Source: Parachlamydiales bacterium (GTDB lineage: Bacteria; Chlamydiota; Chlamydiia; Chlamydiales; JAEYWL01). From it: a stretch of DNA of 38,670 nt. A program made the position numbers and the translations under genes. This document shows positions 8,854-16,258 of the stretch, piece after piece (the stretch's first letter is position 1; every line of letters begins with the position of its first letter). Where the stretch lies: NCBI GenBank assembly GCA_020054065.1, contig JAGVLX010000022.1, positions 1-38,670 of the forward strand, given 5' to 3'. The notes below the pieces were generated by a model. The model ran no database searches. It was not told where the DNA came from and saw only the letters and a list, made by a program, of their open reading frames with translations.

Positions 8854-9498
8854 TTATCTGTTTCCGAAAATTTTTTCAGCATCCTTCAGCCATTCTTCCG
8901 CTCCAATCGTTGTTGGTTCCCCATGGCCTGGATAGACTTTGGTGTCAGGAGGCAATGCAGCTAAGCGTTTTAGCGACGCCCACATCCTTTCTGGTTCGCA
9001 GCTAGGAAAGGACAAATTCCCGATTGTTCCGTGAAAGAGGGTATCACCGGATAAAAGCATATGGCTGGCGGCATCATAATAGCAGACGCCGCCAGGCGTA
9101 TGTCCTGGAGTATGAATCACTTCTAATTTTTCTTTGCCCAAGTGTAAGATCTCATGATCTTCGATTTGATGTTCCGGTTCAACTCCTTTAATCTCAAACA
9201 TCAAGGGCAGCAAATCAGCTCCCGGTGATCTTACATTCTGGACATCTTCGCGATGGACGTAGACTGGAAGATTTAATTGTTCTTTTACCTCGGCTAAGCC
9301 CGCGATATGGTCCCAATGGGAATGCGTCAGCAAGATCATTTTGGGATTCAGGGGATTAGCTTGGAGCACTTCTTCGATTTTTGGAAAGCTATATTTGCCT
9401 GGATCGACAATCGCCAAATCAAGGGTTTGCGAACACCAAATCAGGTATGTATTGGTAGCGAAGGGTGGACAAGGGAAGTAGGTCAATTTTAATGACAT
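8854..9498 (-). CDS. MBL-fold metallohydrolase (glyoxalase II-like)
   Basis: The 214-residue protein has the complete metal-binding set of the glyoxalase II/YcbL branch: THSHWDH (H59, H61, D63, H64), PGHTPGG (H133), SGDTLF (D152) and YPGHGEPT (H192). It should hold two metal ions and hydrolyse a thioester or related substrate in the cytosol. It lacks the long C-terminal domain of true hydroxyacylglutathione hydrolase, so its substrate is uncertain. It is followed after 41 bp by the peroxiredoxin gene, which would fit a shared role in thiol or carbonyl stress. No strong Shine-Dalgarno is visible before the ATG. Confidence 0.88.
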   Translation of the reverse strand: MSLKLTYFPCPPFATNTYLIWCSQTLDLAIVDPGKYSFPKIEEVLQANPLNPKMILLTHSHWDHIAGLAEVKEQLNLPVYVHREDVQNVRSPGADLLPLMFEIKGVEPEHQIEDHEILHLGKEKLEVIHTPGHTPGGVCYYDAASHMLLSGDTLFHGTIGNLSFPSCEPERMWASLKRLAALPPDTKVYPGHGEPTTIGAEEWLKDAEKIFGNR

Positions 9499-9566
9499 AG
9501 TACGATAATGGGCAAAGGAGGGAAATAAAGAAAGAATAGTTATTGTATCTAGTTAAGAAGAAACAG

Positions 9567-9677
9567 ATGATAAAATTTGAAGTAGAGGTTCAAAACGGTA
9601 AATTTGTCCTGCACGCCCCGTTTTTTTATAAATATAAGATATTTTCAGATAAACATCTCATTTTTTCCAGATTTTGA
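9567..9677 (+). pseudogene. Possible 36-codon gene remnant
   Basis: A short reading frame begins with an ATG after a purine-rich AAGAAGAAACAG run and encodes MIKFEVEVQNGKFVLHAP, which reads like a natural protein start. It then runs into low-complexity Phe/Lys/Tyr codons inside the AT-rich palindromic tract and stops. It may be the 5' end of a gene cut off by insertion of that tract. It could equally be chance. I do not recognise a family. Confidence 0.2.
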
Positions 9678-9755
9678 GTAATTTTTAAAAAAATATCTCA
9701 TTTTTAAGATATTTTAATCAAAATATCTCGTTTTTTTAGAAAGATGAGATATTTT
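9636..9755. repeat. AT-rich cluster of AAAATATCTC/GAGATATTTT repeats
   Basis: Five clear copies of a 10-bp motif occur in both orientations: AAGATATTTT at 9636-9645 and 9706-9715, AAAATATCTC at 9690-9699 and 9720-9729, and GAGATATTTT at 9746-9755. A sixth, partial copy (CATCTCA) lies at 9654. The pair 9720-9729 with 9746-9755 makes a perfect 10-bp stem with a 16-nt loop. The tract lies between the MBL-fold gene and tRNA-Arg, where no other gene is visible. It may be a multi-site operator or a small non-coding element. Confidence 0.55.
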
Positions 9756-9780
9756 ATAAGCAGTAAAGATTTTTGAAATT

Positions 9781-9854
9781 CGCACCGGAGAGGATTCGAA
9801 CCTCTGACCCCATGGTTCGTAGCCATGTACTCTATCCAACTGAGCTACCGGTGC
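9781..9854 (-). tRNA. tRNA-Arg (anticodon ACG)
   Basis: The minus strand reads GCACCGG for the acceptor stem, then a D-arm (TAGCTCAGTTGGATAGAG), an anticodon stem CATGG/CCATG around loop CTACGAA (anticodon ACG), a variable loop, and a T-arm AGAGG TTCGAAT CCTCT. The acceptor closes with CCGGTGC and a G discriminator. The CCA end is not encoded. All stems pair well, so this is an intact gene. The ACG anticodon implies inosine modification to read CGU, CGC and CGA. Confidence 0.96.
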
Positions 9855-9934
9855 AAGAAGTAGCATAATGATGCCTTAAACCTGCAATTTTGAACAACGT
9901 CTTTCTAGTCTAAACTATTATTTTGAATGGGTTT

Positions 9935-9963
9935 CAGGACAAACAAGACATACAGGACATACA
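9935..9963. repeat. Left 29-bp inverted repeat flanking hicAB
   Basis: This 29-mer, opening CAGGACAAACAAGACATA, matches the reverse complement of 10699-10727 at 28 of 29 positions. It is built from degenerate GGACAxACA units. The pair brackets the hicAB module. Confidence 0.7.
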
Positions 9964-9974
9964 ACGCCAATCTT

Positions 9975-10002
9975 GACTTTGTACATTTATTAATGTACAA
10001 TT
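9975..10002 (+). promoter_or_regulatory. hicAB promoter with overlapping operator palindrome
   Basis: A TTGACT -35 box (9975-9980) is followed after 16 bp by a TACAAT -10 box (9997-10002). A perfect inverted repeat, TTGTACATT (9980-9988) and AATGTACAA (9993-10001) around TATT, fills the spacer and most of the -10 box. Binding there would block RNA polymerase, as expected for autoregulation by the HTH-bearing HicB. Confidence 0.7.
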
Positions 10003-10033
10003 AGAATTATAGAGCGATATATCAAAATTTGAC

Positions 10034-10222
10034 ATGAAACGGCGCGATTTAGAAAAGAAGTTAACTGAGTTTGGGTGGAATTTTGCACGTCATGGAGGAA
10101 ACCATGATATTTGGACAAATGGCAAAGAGTTCGAACCTATCCCAAGACATAATGAAATTAATGAATATCTAGCAAAAAAGATTCTAAGAAATGCAAAAAA
10201 TAATCCGCCTGAAAGGGAGTAA
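10034..10222 (+). CDS. hicA: HicA-type mRNA interferase toxin
   Basis: This 62-residue protein is the toxin of a HicAB module. HicA proteins fold as a small dsRBD-like domain and cut mRNA using one histidine, here H24 in the motif HGGNHDIW. The rest (MKRRDLEKKL, FEPIPRHNEI, a C-terminal helix AKKILRNA) follows the family pattern and length. It lies 3 bp before hicB in one operon and behind a promoter overlapped by a palindrome. No strong Shine-Dalgarno precedes the ATG, which could keep toxin output low relative to HicB. Confidence 0.9.
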   Translation: MKRRDLEKKLTEFGWNFARHGGNHDIWTNGKEFEPIPRHNEINEYLAKKILRNAKNNPPERE

Positions 10223-10225
10223 TAA

Positions 10226-10657
10226 ATGGAACTCGTAGGTAAAATTTGGAAAGAAGGTAAATTTTGGCTAGTGGAAGTACCTGTAATCGATGTGTCTACT
10301 CAAGGCCATACCAGAAAAGAAGCTTTGATGATGATTGAAGACGCCATCATCGAATTATTTAAATCTTATTTCAAAACTGATGAAGTCAGAGATTTAAAAT
10401 TAGAAATTCTCGATTACAATAAAAATGAAATCGGAATCAAAACATCAAACAGCAACTTAATGCTCTCTTTTTCATTGATACGTCAGAGAGAGATAAGTAA
10501 ATCGACAGTACGTGAAGTTGCTGAAAGATTGGGTTCGAAGTCGCCTAATTCCTATGCTCAATACGAGCGTGGTAAAATGCGTATTACATTAGATCAATAT
10601 GAACGTCTTTTAGCGGCTGTCAATCCGCAAAGGCCTCCAATTCTTAGAATTGCTTGA
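10226..10657 (+). CDS. hicB: HicB-type antitoxin with C-terminal HTH
   Basis: The 143-residue antitoxin has an N-terminal partial RNase H-like fold (residues 1-60: FWLVEVPVIDVSTQGHTRKEAL) that binds and blocks HicA. A C-terminal helix-turn-helix of Xre/Cro type follows (about residues 85-135: STVREVAERLGSKSPNSYAQYERGK, split here as a description of the helix region). The HTH version usually represses its own promoter, which matches the palindrome at 9980-10001. A GGGAG ribosome-binding site lies about 8 nt before the ATG, stronger than that of hicA. A hairpin at 10666-10707 follows the stop. Confidence 0.88.
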   Translation: MELVGKIWKEGKFWLVEVPVIDVSTQGHTRKEALMMIEDAIIELFKSYFKTDEVRDLKLEILDYNKNEIGIKTSNSNLMLSFSLIRQREISKSTVREVAERLGSKSPNSYAQYERGKMRITLDQYERLLAAVNPQRPPILRIA

Positions 10658-10665
10658 TTGGTACT

Positions 10666-10707
10666 GGACACACAGGACAAAATTTGTCGTGTATGTCCTG
10701 TGTGTCC
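10666..10707. repeat. Hairpin downstream of hicB
   Basis: GGACACACAGGACA (10666-10679) and TGTCCTGTGTGTCC (10694-10707) are perfect 14-bp arms around a 14-nt loop. It begins 8 bp after the hicB stop. No T-run follows, so it is not a classical terminator, but it could stop or stabilise the transcript. Its right arm overlaps the flanking repeat. Confidence 0.6.
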
Positions 10708-10727
10708 TGTATGTCTTGTTTGTCCTG
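10699..10727. repeat. Right 29-bp inverted repeat flanking hicAB
   Basis: This is the partner of 9935-9963 in inverted orientation, with one mismatch in 29. It ends 5 bp before the stop end of the RHS gene at 10733, so the hicAB cassette abuts the RHS 3' end directly. Confidence 0.7.
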
Positions 10728-10732
10728 TCCGA

Positions 10733-13700
10733 TTAAACCCTAAGACCTCTTTTATCAAGGTCGCGATAGTAGTCTTCGAAATAGTTTGAACGCCAGAATC
10801 GCCAGTAATTGCAGAGGCTATGGTCAACAAGTGGCGCGCCATCACGCATGCTGCCGATGAAGATCACATTCTTTTGGATGCCTAACGCCCCCATCGCATA
10901 ACGCCAGGGATCTAAATAACACACTCCATCCCGCACACTGACAATATTGATCACACTGCGGAATCCACCCTCGGGAACCATGGTTGCAGATCCGAAGGTC
11001 ACTACATGGATCATTCGTTGCTCGTCTAAGGTCATGTAGCGCTTTGCCATTAGCGTTTCGGTGCCTCCGATGCTGTGCGCATAGTGGATGATGATTCCGC
11101 CGCCTTGGGTTCCTCCCATGTCATGTATTAATCCTTTCCACATTTGAGCCAACCGGCGTGCATCGCTGGAGACATACCCTAATTTGATGAGGGTGCTGGT
11201 CAGAAAATCTTTCACCCATCCTGATGTGGCACGATAGGTAAAATGGACATTGTTACCTCCATGCGCATTGGAGATCATTTGAAGATTTTCAAGCATGAAA
11301 TCGCGGTTATTCAAGATCCCATTAATGAAGGTAATCCGTTTTTTATCATACATTTCGCCGTGGCCATAGACTCCGCTAAACGGCTGCTCGCGATAATATC
11401 CTGAAATGTTAAACAGCGTATCGCCCAGGTACCAGCGTCCGATTGATTCGAACTTATTAGTGATATGGCGCCATGGCTTAAAGTTGTACATATCCTTAAA
11501 GTGATTTTTTACCCGATTCGAGGCAGCGTTGTAGATGTGGTGCAAGGTGTCTGAAATGGTACCCCAAGCCGCGCTAACCGAAAATAAGCCATCATAATCC
11601 GCATAACACAAAGGGTTGTTGTGCACATATGCGTATAAGTTGGTATGGTCGGCATATCCCAATGGATCAGGAGAAATCCATCGTCCTAGTTCGGGAGCGT
11701 AATATCTTCTTCCAAAAAAGCTGAAGCCGGTTTCCGCGTCCACACGCTTGCTGGAATAACGCCACGGGTTCAGGCATTCCTGTGAATCAATTTCTTGACC
11801 GGTTCCCTTATAGGCTACCGTTTCTCCAAATGCTGTCTGTCGATATATTTCGGCTGGTTTGCCTGTATCGGCATCGATCAAACAACGAATAGATCCGCGC
11901 AAATCATGCACAGGGGCGTATGGCTTATGATCAATTTCGATCGCAACCGATGCGCCGAGTTCGGCACCGACACCTGTCCCTAATAGGCGCAATTCCTTGA
12001 GCACGCCATCGGAGGACGTGCTGCCGATTTCTAGTTCACCATCATATAGGTAGTGTGTTTTAAGCGGTTTATTCCATGCGGCTTTCTCGATATTCCAAGT
12101 AGAGAATGTTTTGGCGATACGGCGATGGAACGGATCATAAGCATATTCGGCTTTCCATTTCTTTTCACATACTGCTTCAATCAGACGATTCAGCGCATCG
12201 TATTGATAATGGATATTTTTGGCAGATTGGTAGATCAGATTTCCACTAGGATCGTATGTATAATTCTCTCCTTTGGCTTCGACTAACTGGTTTAACCCAT
12301 TGACTTGATAAGGTTGACCATCTTTGTGGATACGGTTATGCAGTGAATCGTGTTCATATGTGACCGATTGCGGTCCCTCTTCAGTTAAGAGTTGTCCTCT
12401 TTCATCAAACTGATAATGGGTTGTGGAAATTCCAACTGGATCTGCTGTCGTCATCAAGGTTGGGAGTCCTTTGTCATTGGAGTCGGAGATCGATTGGCTC
12501 CAATGTTTAGTGACAATTCCATTCAGTTTTCCTTTTTGATCCCACGTCAAACGGAGTTCTCCCGCTTTCCCGATCATTTGAACTTGATGCAGTTGGCCGC
12601 TTAAGTCATACCCTTTGTAGAGATGGGAATAACGTGTTGAACCTGAAGAATCGATACGGTGGATTGCTTTCAGCAACATTGCATCATATTCGTATTTGAC
12701 CGAAGAATGATCGGGCAAGATCATTTTTAGGCGCCGCCCTTCGACATCAAATTCGCTGCGAATGGACAAACCGTTAGCGAGTTTTTCTTTGATTTGTCTC
12801 CCCAGCCAGTCATATGTGCGCACCGTTTCATGGCCATTAACCAGATCTTTCACGCTGACGACCCGATCCTCTTTATCATAGGTATATGCGAAATCGATGG
12901 TGCGATCAGAACTTGTTAGGCTGACAATCCTTCCAAGCGCATCGTAAGTATAGTTGAGTGTCACCCCATCGGGTTTGATCAAAGTTGCCAGCTCTCCATA
13001 AGCAGAATACCCATAAGCCATGGTTTTGGTGAGATGTTCTCCCGTTTCGCTTACGCTTTCCAACCGATTTAGCGGCCCATAGCGCCATGTGAGGATAAAT
13101 TCGCCGCGGATTGCTCCTTCTTTCCCTATCACCAGTTCTTTTTGCCATACTTTATTTCCGGCTGCATCGTAACGCATCTGGCATTCGCTAAGGATTTGGC
13201 CGAGACTATTTTTGAGGACCACCGAAGCGACTCTTTGCAATGTGTCATACGTTGTCACCGTCGCCATCCCATCCACTTCCACTTCGGTAATCTGCAGCAC
13301 CGTTTGACCATGCTCATTCACAAATGCCTGATCGCGGTTGACGGTCTTTTTGGAATCGGTTTCAGGGAGATGCTGTTGCGAGGCAGAGATAATCAGTTTG
13401 CCGTCTTTGTTTTTGACCTGATGTCGCACCACTTGATTATCAACATTGCGTTCGGTGATCAAACTGAACTGTTGGTTAGCCTTTACTTCACGCAGCATGC
13501 CTAGCGCATCATAATGGTAGGTATGTTGGGAAATGCCATCTGGAGTGTTCAGCAATGCTTCTGAAAGGCGGCCAGCGCCGTCAAACCGATAGTGGGAGGT
13601 TCTACCTGAGGAATCGGTTTGTTCCGCTTTATGGAAAGCGGTGTAAGTGCATGTTTCAGTTTTTAAAAGTTCGCCTGCTGCAGAAAGTACTTCAACTTTT

Positions 13701-15709
13701 GTGACCCGATTGAGGCAATCGCATGTATAAACAGTTTGGGTGCCATTTTTAGCCACCTCTTTAGCAAGCGAACCATCGGGATTATATACGTAAACTTCTA
13801 CTGTTCCATCCGGATAGTGGATGCGGGTCACATCCCCTTTGAGGTTATATTCAAAATGAGTTGTATAGCCACGCGCGTCGGTAGATGATGTTAAGCGATC
13901 CTGCGCATCATACTCGAACGTGACTTCCGCATGGATTAGCTTGCCTTCTCCATCTGGCGCCTCTGGATATACCGTTCGTACTAGCCGTTTTAATCCATCA
14001 TAATAATGGCGTGTGGATTGTCCGTAAGGATCGATTTCAATCGTTAGGTTGCCTTGGTTATCGTAGATTTTTTTCCATTCGCTAACCGTGCCATCGCTCG
14101 CAGTTTCTTTAATCCCAATGACCCGATGGACAGCATCATAAGTGTATTGCCGCTGAATGTTGCTGGACTGATCAAACTCCCACTTAACATCCCCTGCCTC
14201 ATTGTATTCGATTGACGATCTGACATTCAGGCTATCTTCAATAAAATTGATCCGACCATTTTGATCGTAGTGGCTTAAGATCGACCTCCGGATCATGCCA
14301 TCTTGATCCGCCACTTCCTGTTGGATCAATTCATTCCCTACAGAATAGGTGTTGATAGAAGTTTGCAAGACCACTTCAGCTTTTGAAGCATGATCTACAT
14401 ATTTTGTAAGAATTGTCTCCGGCATCCCTTTGAGGTTCGGCTCTTGGGTGACAATTTGTTTCTCGGTTACTCCGGAGCTATCCAGAATTGACAAAGACTG
14501 CCCATCATCCGTGAAGGTATTCACAAGCAAGCCATCGGCGTTGTACTCATACCCTTCCCGGAATAGCACATCCGTTCCCATGCACGTGATCTTGGATATC
14601 AATAATCCGGTTTGCGCATCATAGCCCCATAAAATGGTTTTACCGTTATCTTCAGCTGTTTTGATGACCCGGTGCGCCTGATCATCGCTATAGGTCGTGT
14701 AAGTAGAATAGTGTTCTGCATCGTGAGTGAGTATATTTCCATCCTGTCCGATCTCTACCCTCTGAGCGGACGATCCGGAAATATTGCCCCAGGTTGTTTC
14801 TTGTACCTGAGATCCTTGGGCATCATACCGGTAGGTTTGAGCGATCAAAATCTGATCGGCCGCATCCTTCAATACACGGGTCAATAAGCGCGGCTTTCCA
14901 TCCGGATAGGGAGCGCTCCAATAGAACTGCTCAGTCCGATACGCATGGCCATCCACATAGGTAATGGATTGTTCTAGATGCTGGTGGTGATTGATTTGAT
15001 AAGCGGTCATCTGACCCGATGCATCGGCTACCCGGACATGAGTCGGTGCATATTCGTAATGGGCAATTTCAGCTTCTTCTCCCGCGGGCCCCCAGGGTGC
15101 TTTCTGCAAAATGACGCGGCCTTGGTCATCGTATGCGTAGATTAAATAATCGTTGTCCGCTTTCTCTTTCCAGACAAGCTTGCCCTCTTGATAGTGGTAA
15201 ACTGTTTTTTGATTTGCCGATGTCACAATTTCGGTGATTCGCGGCTCGCGCGCCGAGAGATACTTCATCACCGCATGCTGGCCGTCCTGGGTATCGATTT
15301 CGACCTTATCCAGAAAATAATTGACTTTCGCATGGTTAAAAACTTTCGTACCATCAGCATTCGTGATCTTGACAAACAGAAGGCGCCCGACAACATCATA
15401 CTCGGTTTTAAGTTGGAGCCCGCCCTTGCGGAATGTATCTTCGGGAGTTAGCGTAGAAATAACTTTAAGTTTCCACCCTCGACCGACCACTCCCTGTCCA
15501 TCGGGGTCGACATTGGTGACAACCAGCGCCGCCGGAGCTGGTCCAGCTAATGTCACTAGCGCCACGGTCTCTTCGATCTGTCCGGTGGATAAATGGATGC
15601 CTAATTCGGTGACAGGATGTTCGAGATCTAGACTGGCTGCTTCTAAAATAGAAGCAAACCACAACATCGCTGAAATGATTATAGAACAGTAATAGTTAAA
15701 ATAATTCAA
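10733..15709 (-). CDS. Secreted RHS/YD-repeat protein with C-terminal hydrolase-like domain
   Basis: This giant protein (1658 aa) starts at a TTG with a GAAGAGG box 7 nt upstream. It has a signal peptide (YYCSIIISAMLWFASILEAA) and a non-repeat N-terminal domain to about residue 170. Dozens of YD repeats follow (such as YDAQGRV, YEYDAMLLK, YTYDPSGNL) that should form a hollow beta-cage. The RHS core motif lies near residues 1330-1375 (RRYYAPELGRWISPDPLGY, then YAYVHNNPL). The remaining 280 residues are not RHS. They contain FINGILNN and HYAHSIGGTET, a nucleophile-elbow-like GHSxGG variant (S1546), with a late histidine (H1630), suggesting an alpha/beta hydrolase or lipase effector. A promoter lies at 15744-15772. 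No immunity gene is recognisable next to the toxin-like end. Confidence 0.88.
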   Translation of the reverse strand: MNYFNYYCSIIISAMLWFASILEAASLDLEHPVTELGIHLSTGQIEETVALVTLAGPAPAALVVTNVDPDGQGVVGRGWKLKVISTLTPEDTFRKGGLQLKTEYDVVGRLLFVKITNADGTKVFNHAKVNYFLDKVEIDTQDGQHAVMKYLSAREPRITEIVTSANQKTVYHYQEGKLVWKEKADNDYLIYAYDDQGRVILQKAPWGPAGEEAEIAHYEYAPTHVRVADASGQMTAYQINHHQHLEQSITYVDGHAYRTEQFYWSAPYPDGKPRLLTRVLKDAADQILIAQTYRYDAQGSQVQETTWGNISGSSAQRVEIGQDGNILTHDAEHYSTYTTYSDDQAHRVIKTAEDNGKTILWGYDAQTGLLISKITCMGTDVLFREGYEYNADGLLVNTFTDDGQSLSILDSSGVTEKQIVTQEPNLKGMPETILTKYVDHASKAEVVLQTSINTYSVGNELIQQEVADQDGMIRRSILSHYDQNGRINFIEDSLNVRSSIEYNEAGDVKWEFDQSSNIQRQYTYDAVHRVIGIKETASDGTVSEWKKIYDNQGNLTIEIDPYGQSTRHYYDGLKRLVRTVYPEAPDGEGKLIHAEVTFEYDAQDRLTSSTDARGYTTHFEYNLKGDVTRIHYPDGTVEVYVYNPDGSLAKEVAKNGTQTVYTCDCLNRVTKVEVLSAAGELLKTETCTYTAFHKAEQTDSSGRTSHYRFDGAGRLSEALLNTPDGISQHTYHYDALGMLREVKANQQFSLITERNVDNQVVRHQVKNKDGKLIISASQQHLPETDSKKTVNRDQAFVNEHGQTVLQITEVEVDGMATVTTYDTLQRVASVVLKNSLGQILSECQMRYDAAGNKVWQKELVIGKEGAIRGEFILTWRYGPLNRLESVSETGEHLTKTMAYGYSAYGELATLIKPDGVTLNYTYDALGRIVSLTSSDRTIDFAYTYDKEDRVVSVKDLVNGHETVRTYDWLGRQIKEKLANGLSIRSEFDVEGRRLKMILPDHSSVKYEYDAMLLKAIHRIDSSGSTRYSHLYKGYDLSGQLHQVQMIGKAGELRLTWDQKGKLNGIVTKHWSQSISDSNDKGLPTLMTTADPVGISTTHYQFDERGQLLTEEGPQSVTYEHDSLHNRIHKDGQPYQVNGLNQLVEAKGENYTYDPSGNLIYQSAKNIHYQYDALNRLIEAVCEKKWKAEYAYDPFHRRIAKTFSTWNIEKAAWNKPLKTHYLYDGELEIGSTSSDGVLKELRLLGTGVGAELGASVAIEIDHKPYAPVHDLRGSIRCLIDADTGKPAEIYRQTAFGETVAYKGTGQEIDSQECLNPWRYSSKRVDAETGFSFFGRRYYAPELGRWISPDPLGYADHTNLYAYVHNNPLCYADYDGLFSVSAAWGTISDTLHHIYNAASNRVKNHFKDMYNFKPWRHITNKFESIGRWYLGDTLFNISGYYREQPFSGVYGHGEMYDKKRITFINGILNNRDFMLENLQMISNAHGGNNVHFTYRATSGWVKDFLTSTLIKLGYVSSDARRLAQMWKGLIHDMGGTQGGGIIIHYAHSIGGTETLMAKRYMTLDEQRMIHVVTFGSATMVPEGGFRSVINIVSVRDGVCYLDPWRYAMGALGIQKNVIFIGSMRDGAPLVDHSLCNYWRFWRSNYFEDYYRDLDKRGLRV

Positions 15710-15743
15710 AACATTACCTCTTCTATTAGTAAAAAGATCAGTG

Positions 15744-15772
15744 AGTATAATCCAAGATTTAACTTAGCGCAA
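15744..15772 (-). promoter_or_regulatory. Promoter of the RHS gene
   Basis: On the minus strand TTGCGC (15767-15772) and TATACT (15744-15749) are separated by exactly 17 bp. The RHS TTG start lies about 35 bp downstream. Confidence 0.6.
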
Positions 15773-15850
15773 CTGATAAATTCTTGCAATTGACAGGGCA
15801 AACGAATACCATCGAAGGTTATGCTTATAACACGCATACATTAAAATTTT

Positions 15851-16258
15851 ATGTCTGATCAAAAACCTACAGCACTACCCGCGTTTCTAGAAGGAGGAAT
15901 CCCCGCCGGATTTCCTTCACAAGCGGAAGATTGTGTCGAAAACTCGCTCGATTTGAATGAACTGATGATCCAGCATCCGACTGCTACATTTTTTGTCCGA
16001 GTGTCCGGGGACTCCATGCGCGGCGCTGGCATTCAGGAAGGCGATATTTTAGTTGTCGACCGCAGCTTAGAAACAGTGAGCGGTAAAATTGTGATAGCAA
16101 TTTTGAATGGAGAGTTCACGGTCAAAAGATTTATTTCCAATGCTAGCGGTGTGTATCTCGTGGCAGAAAACTCCCGTTATCCGGCATTGAAGATCGAGCC
16201 TGAATCCGACTTTCAAGTGTGGGGCGTTGTGACCTATGTCATCCACAAAGCCGAATAA
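15851..16258 (+). CDS. umuD: UmuD-type S24 peptidase, polymerase V subunit
   Basis: The 135-residue protein is the self-cleaving accessory subunit of DNA polymerase V. Catalytic S55 (VSGDSMRG) and K92 (FTVKRF) sit at the family spacing, and a cleavage site A19-G20 (GIPAGFPS) fits. All three are shifted by five residues from E. coli UmuD (C24/G25, S60, K97), so autocleavage is likely intact. RecA filaments would trigger removal of the N-terminal arm to give UmuD', which pairs with UmuC. The gene overlaps umuC by 23 bp. I could not see a convincing LexA-type box upstream, so regulation is unclear. Confidence 0.93.
   Translation: MSDQKPTALPAFLEGGIPAGFPSQAEDCVENSLDLNELMIQHPTATFFVRVSGDSMRGAGIQEGDILVVDRSLETVSGKIVIAILNGEFTVKRFISNASGVYLVAENSRYPALKIEPESDFQVWGVVTYVIHKAE

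Noticed and set aside
9935..10727. GGACAxACA repeats resembling a small CRISPR array
   Set aside because: Units are 9-10 bp without spacers, and no cas gene is near; they are inverted flanking repeats.
11795..15692. Many open frames on the plus strand opposite the RHS gene
   Set aside because: They are antisense shadows of a repetitive coding region, with no ribosome-binding sites or recognisable domains.
15780..15850. LexA/SOS box before umuD
   Set aside because: TTGACA and TATAAC-like pieces exist, but spacing is wrong and no palindromic SOS box is seen.
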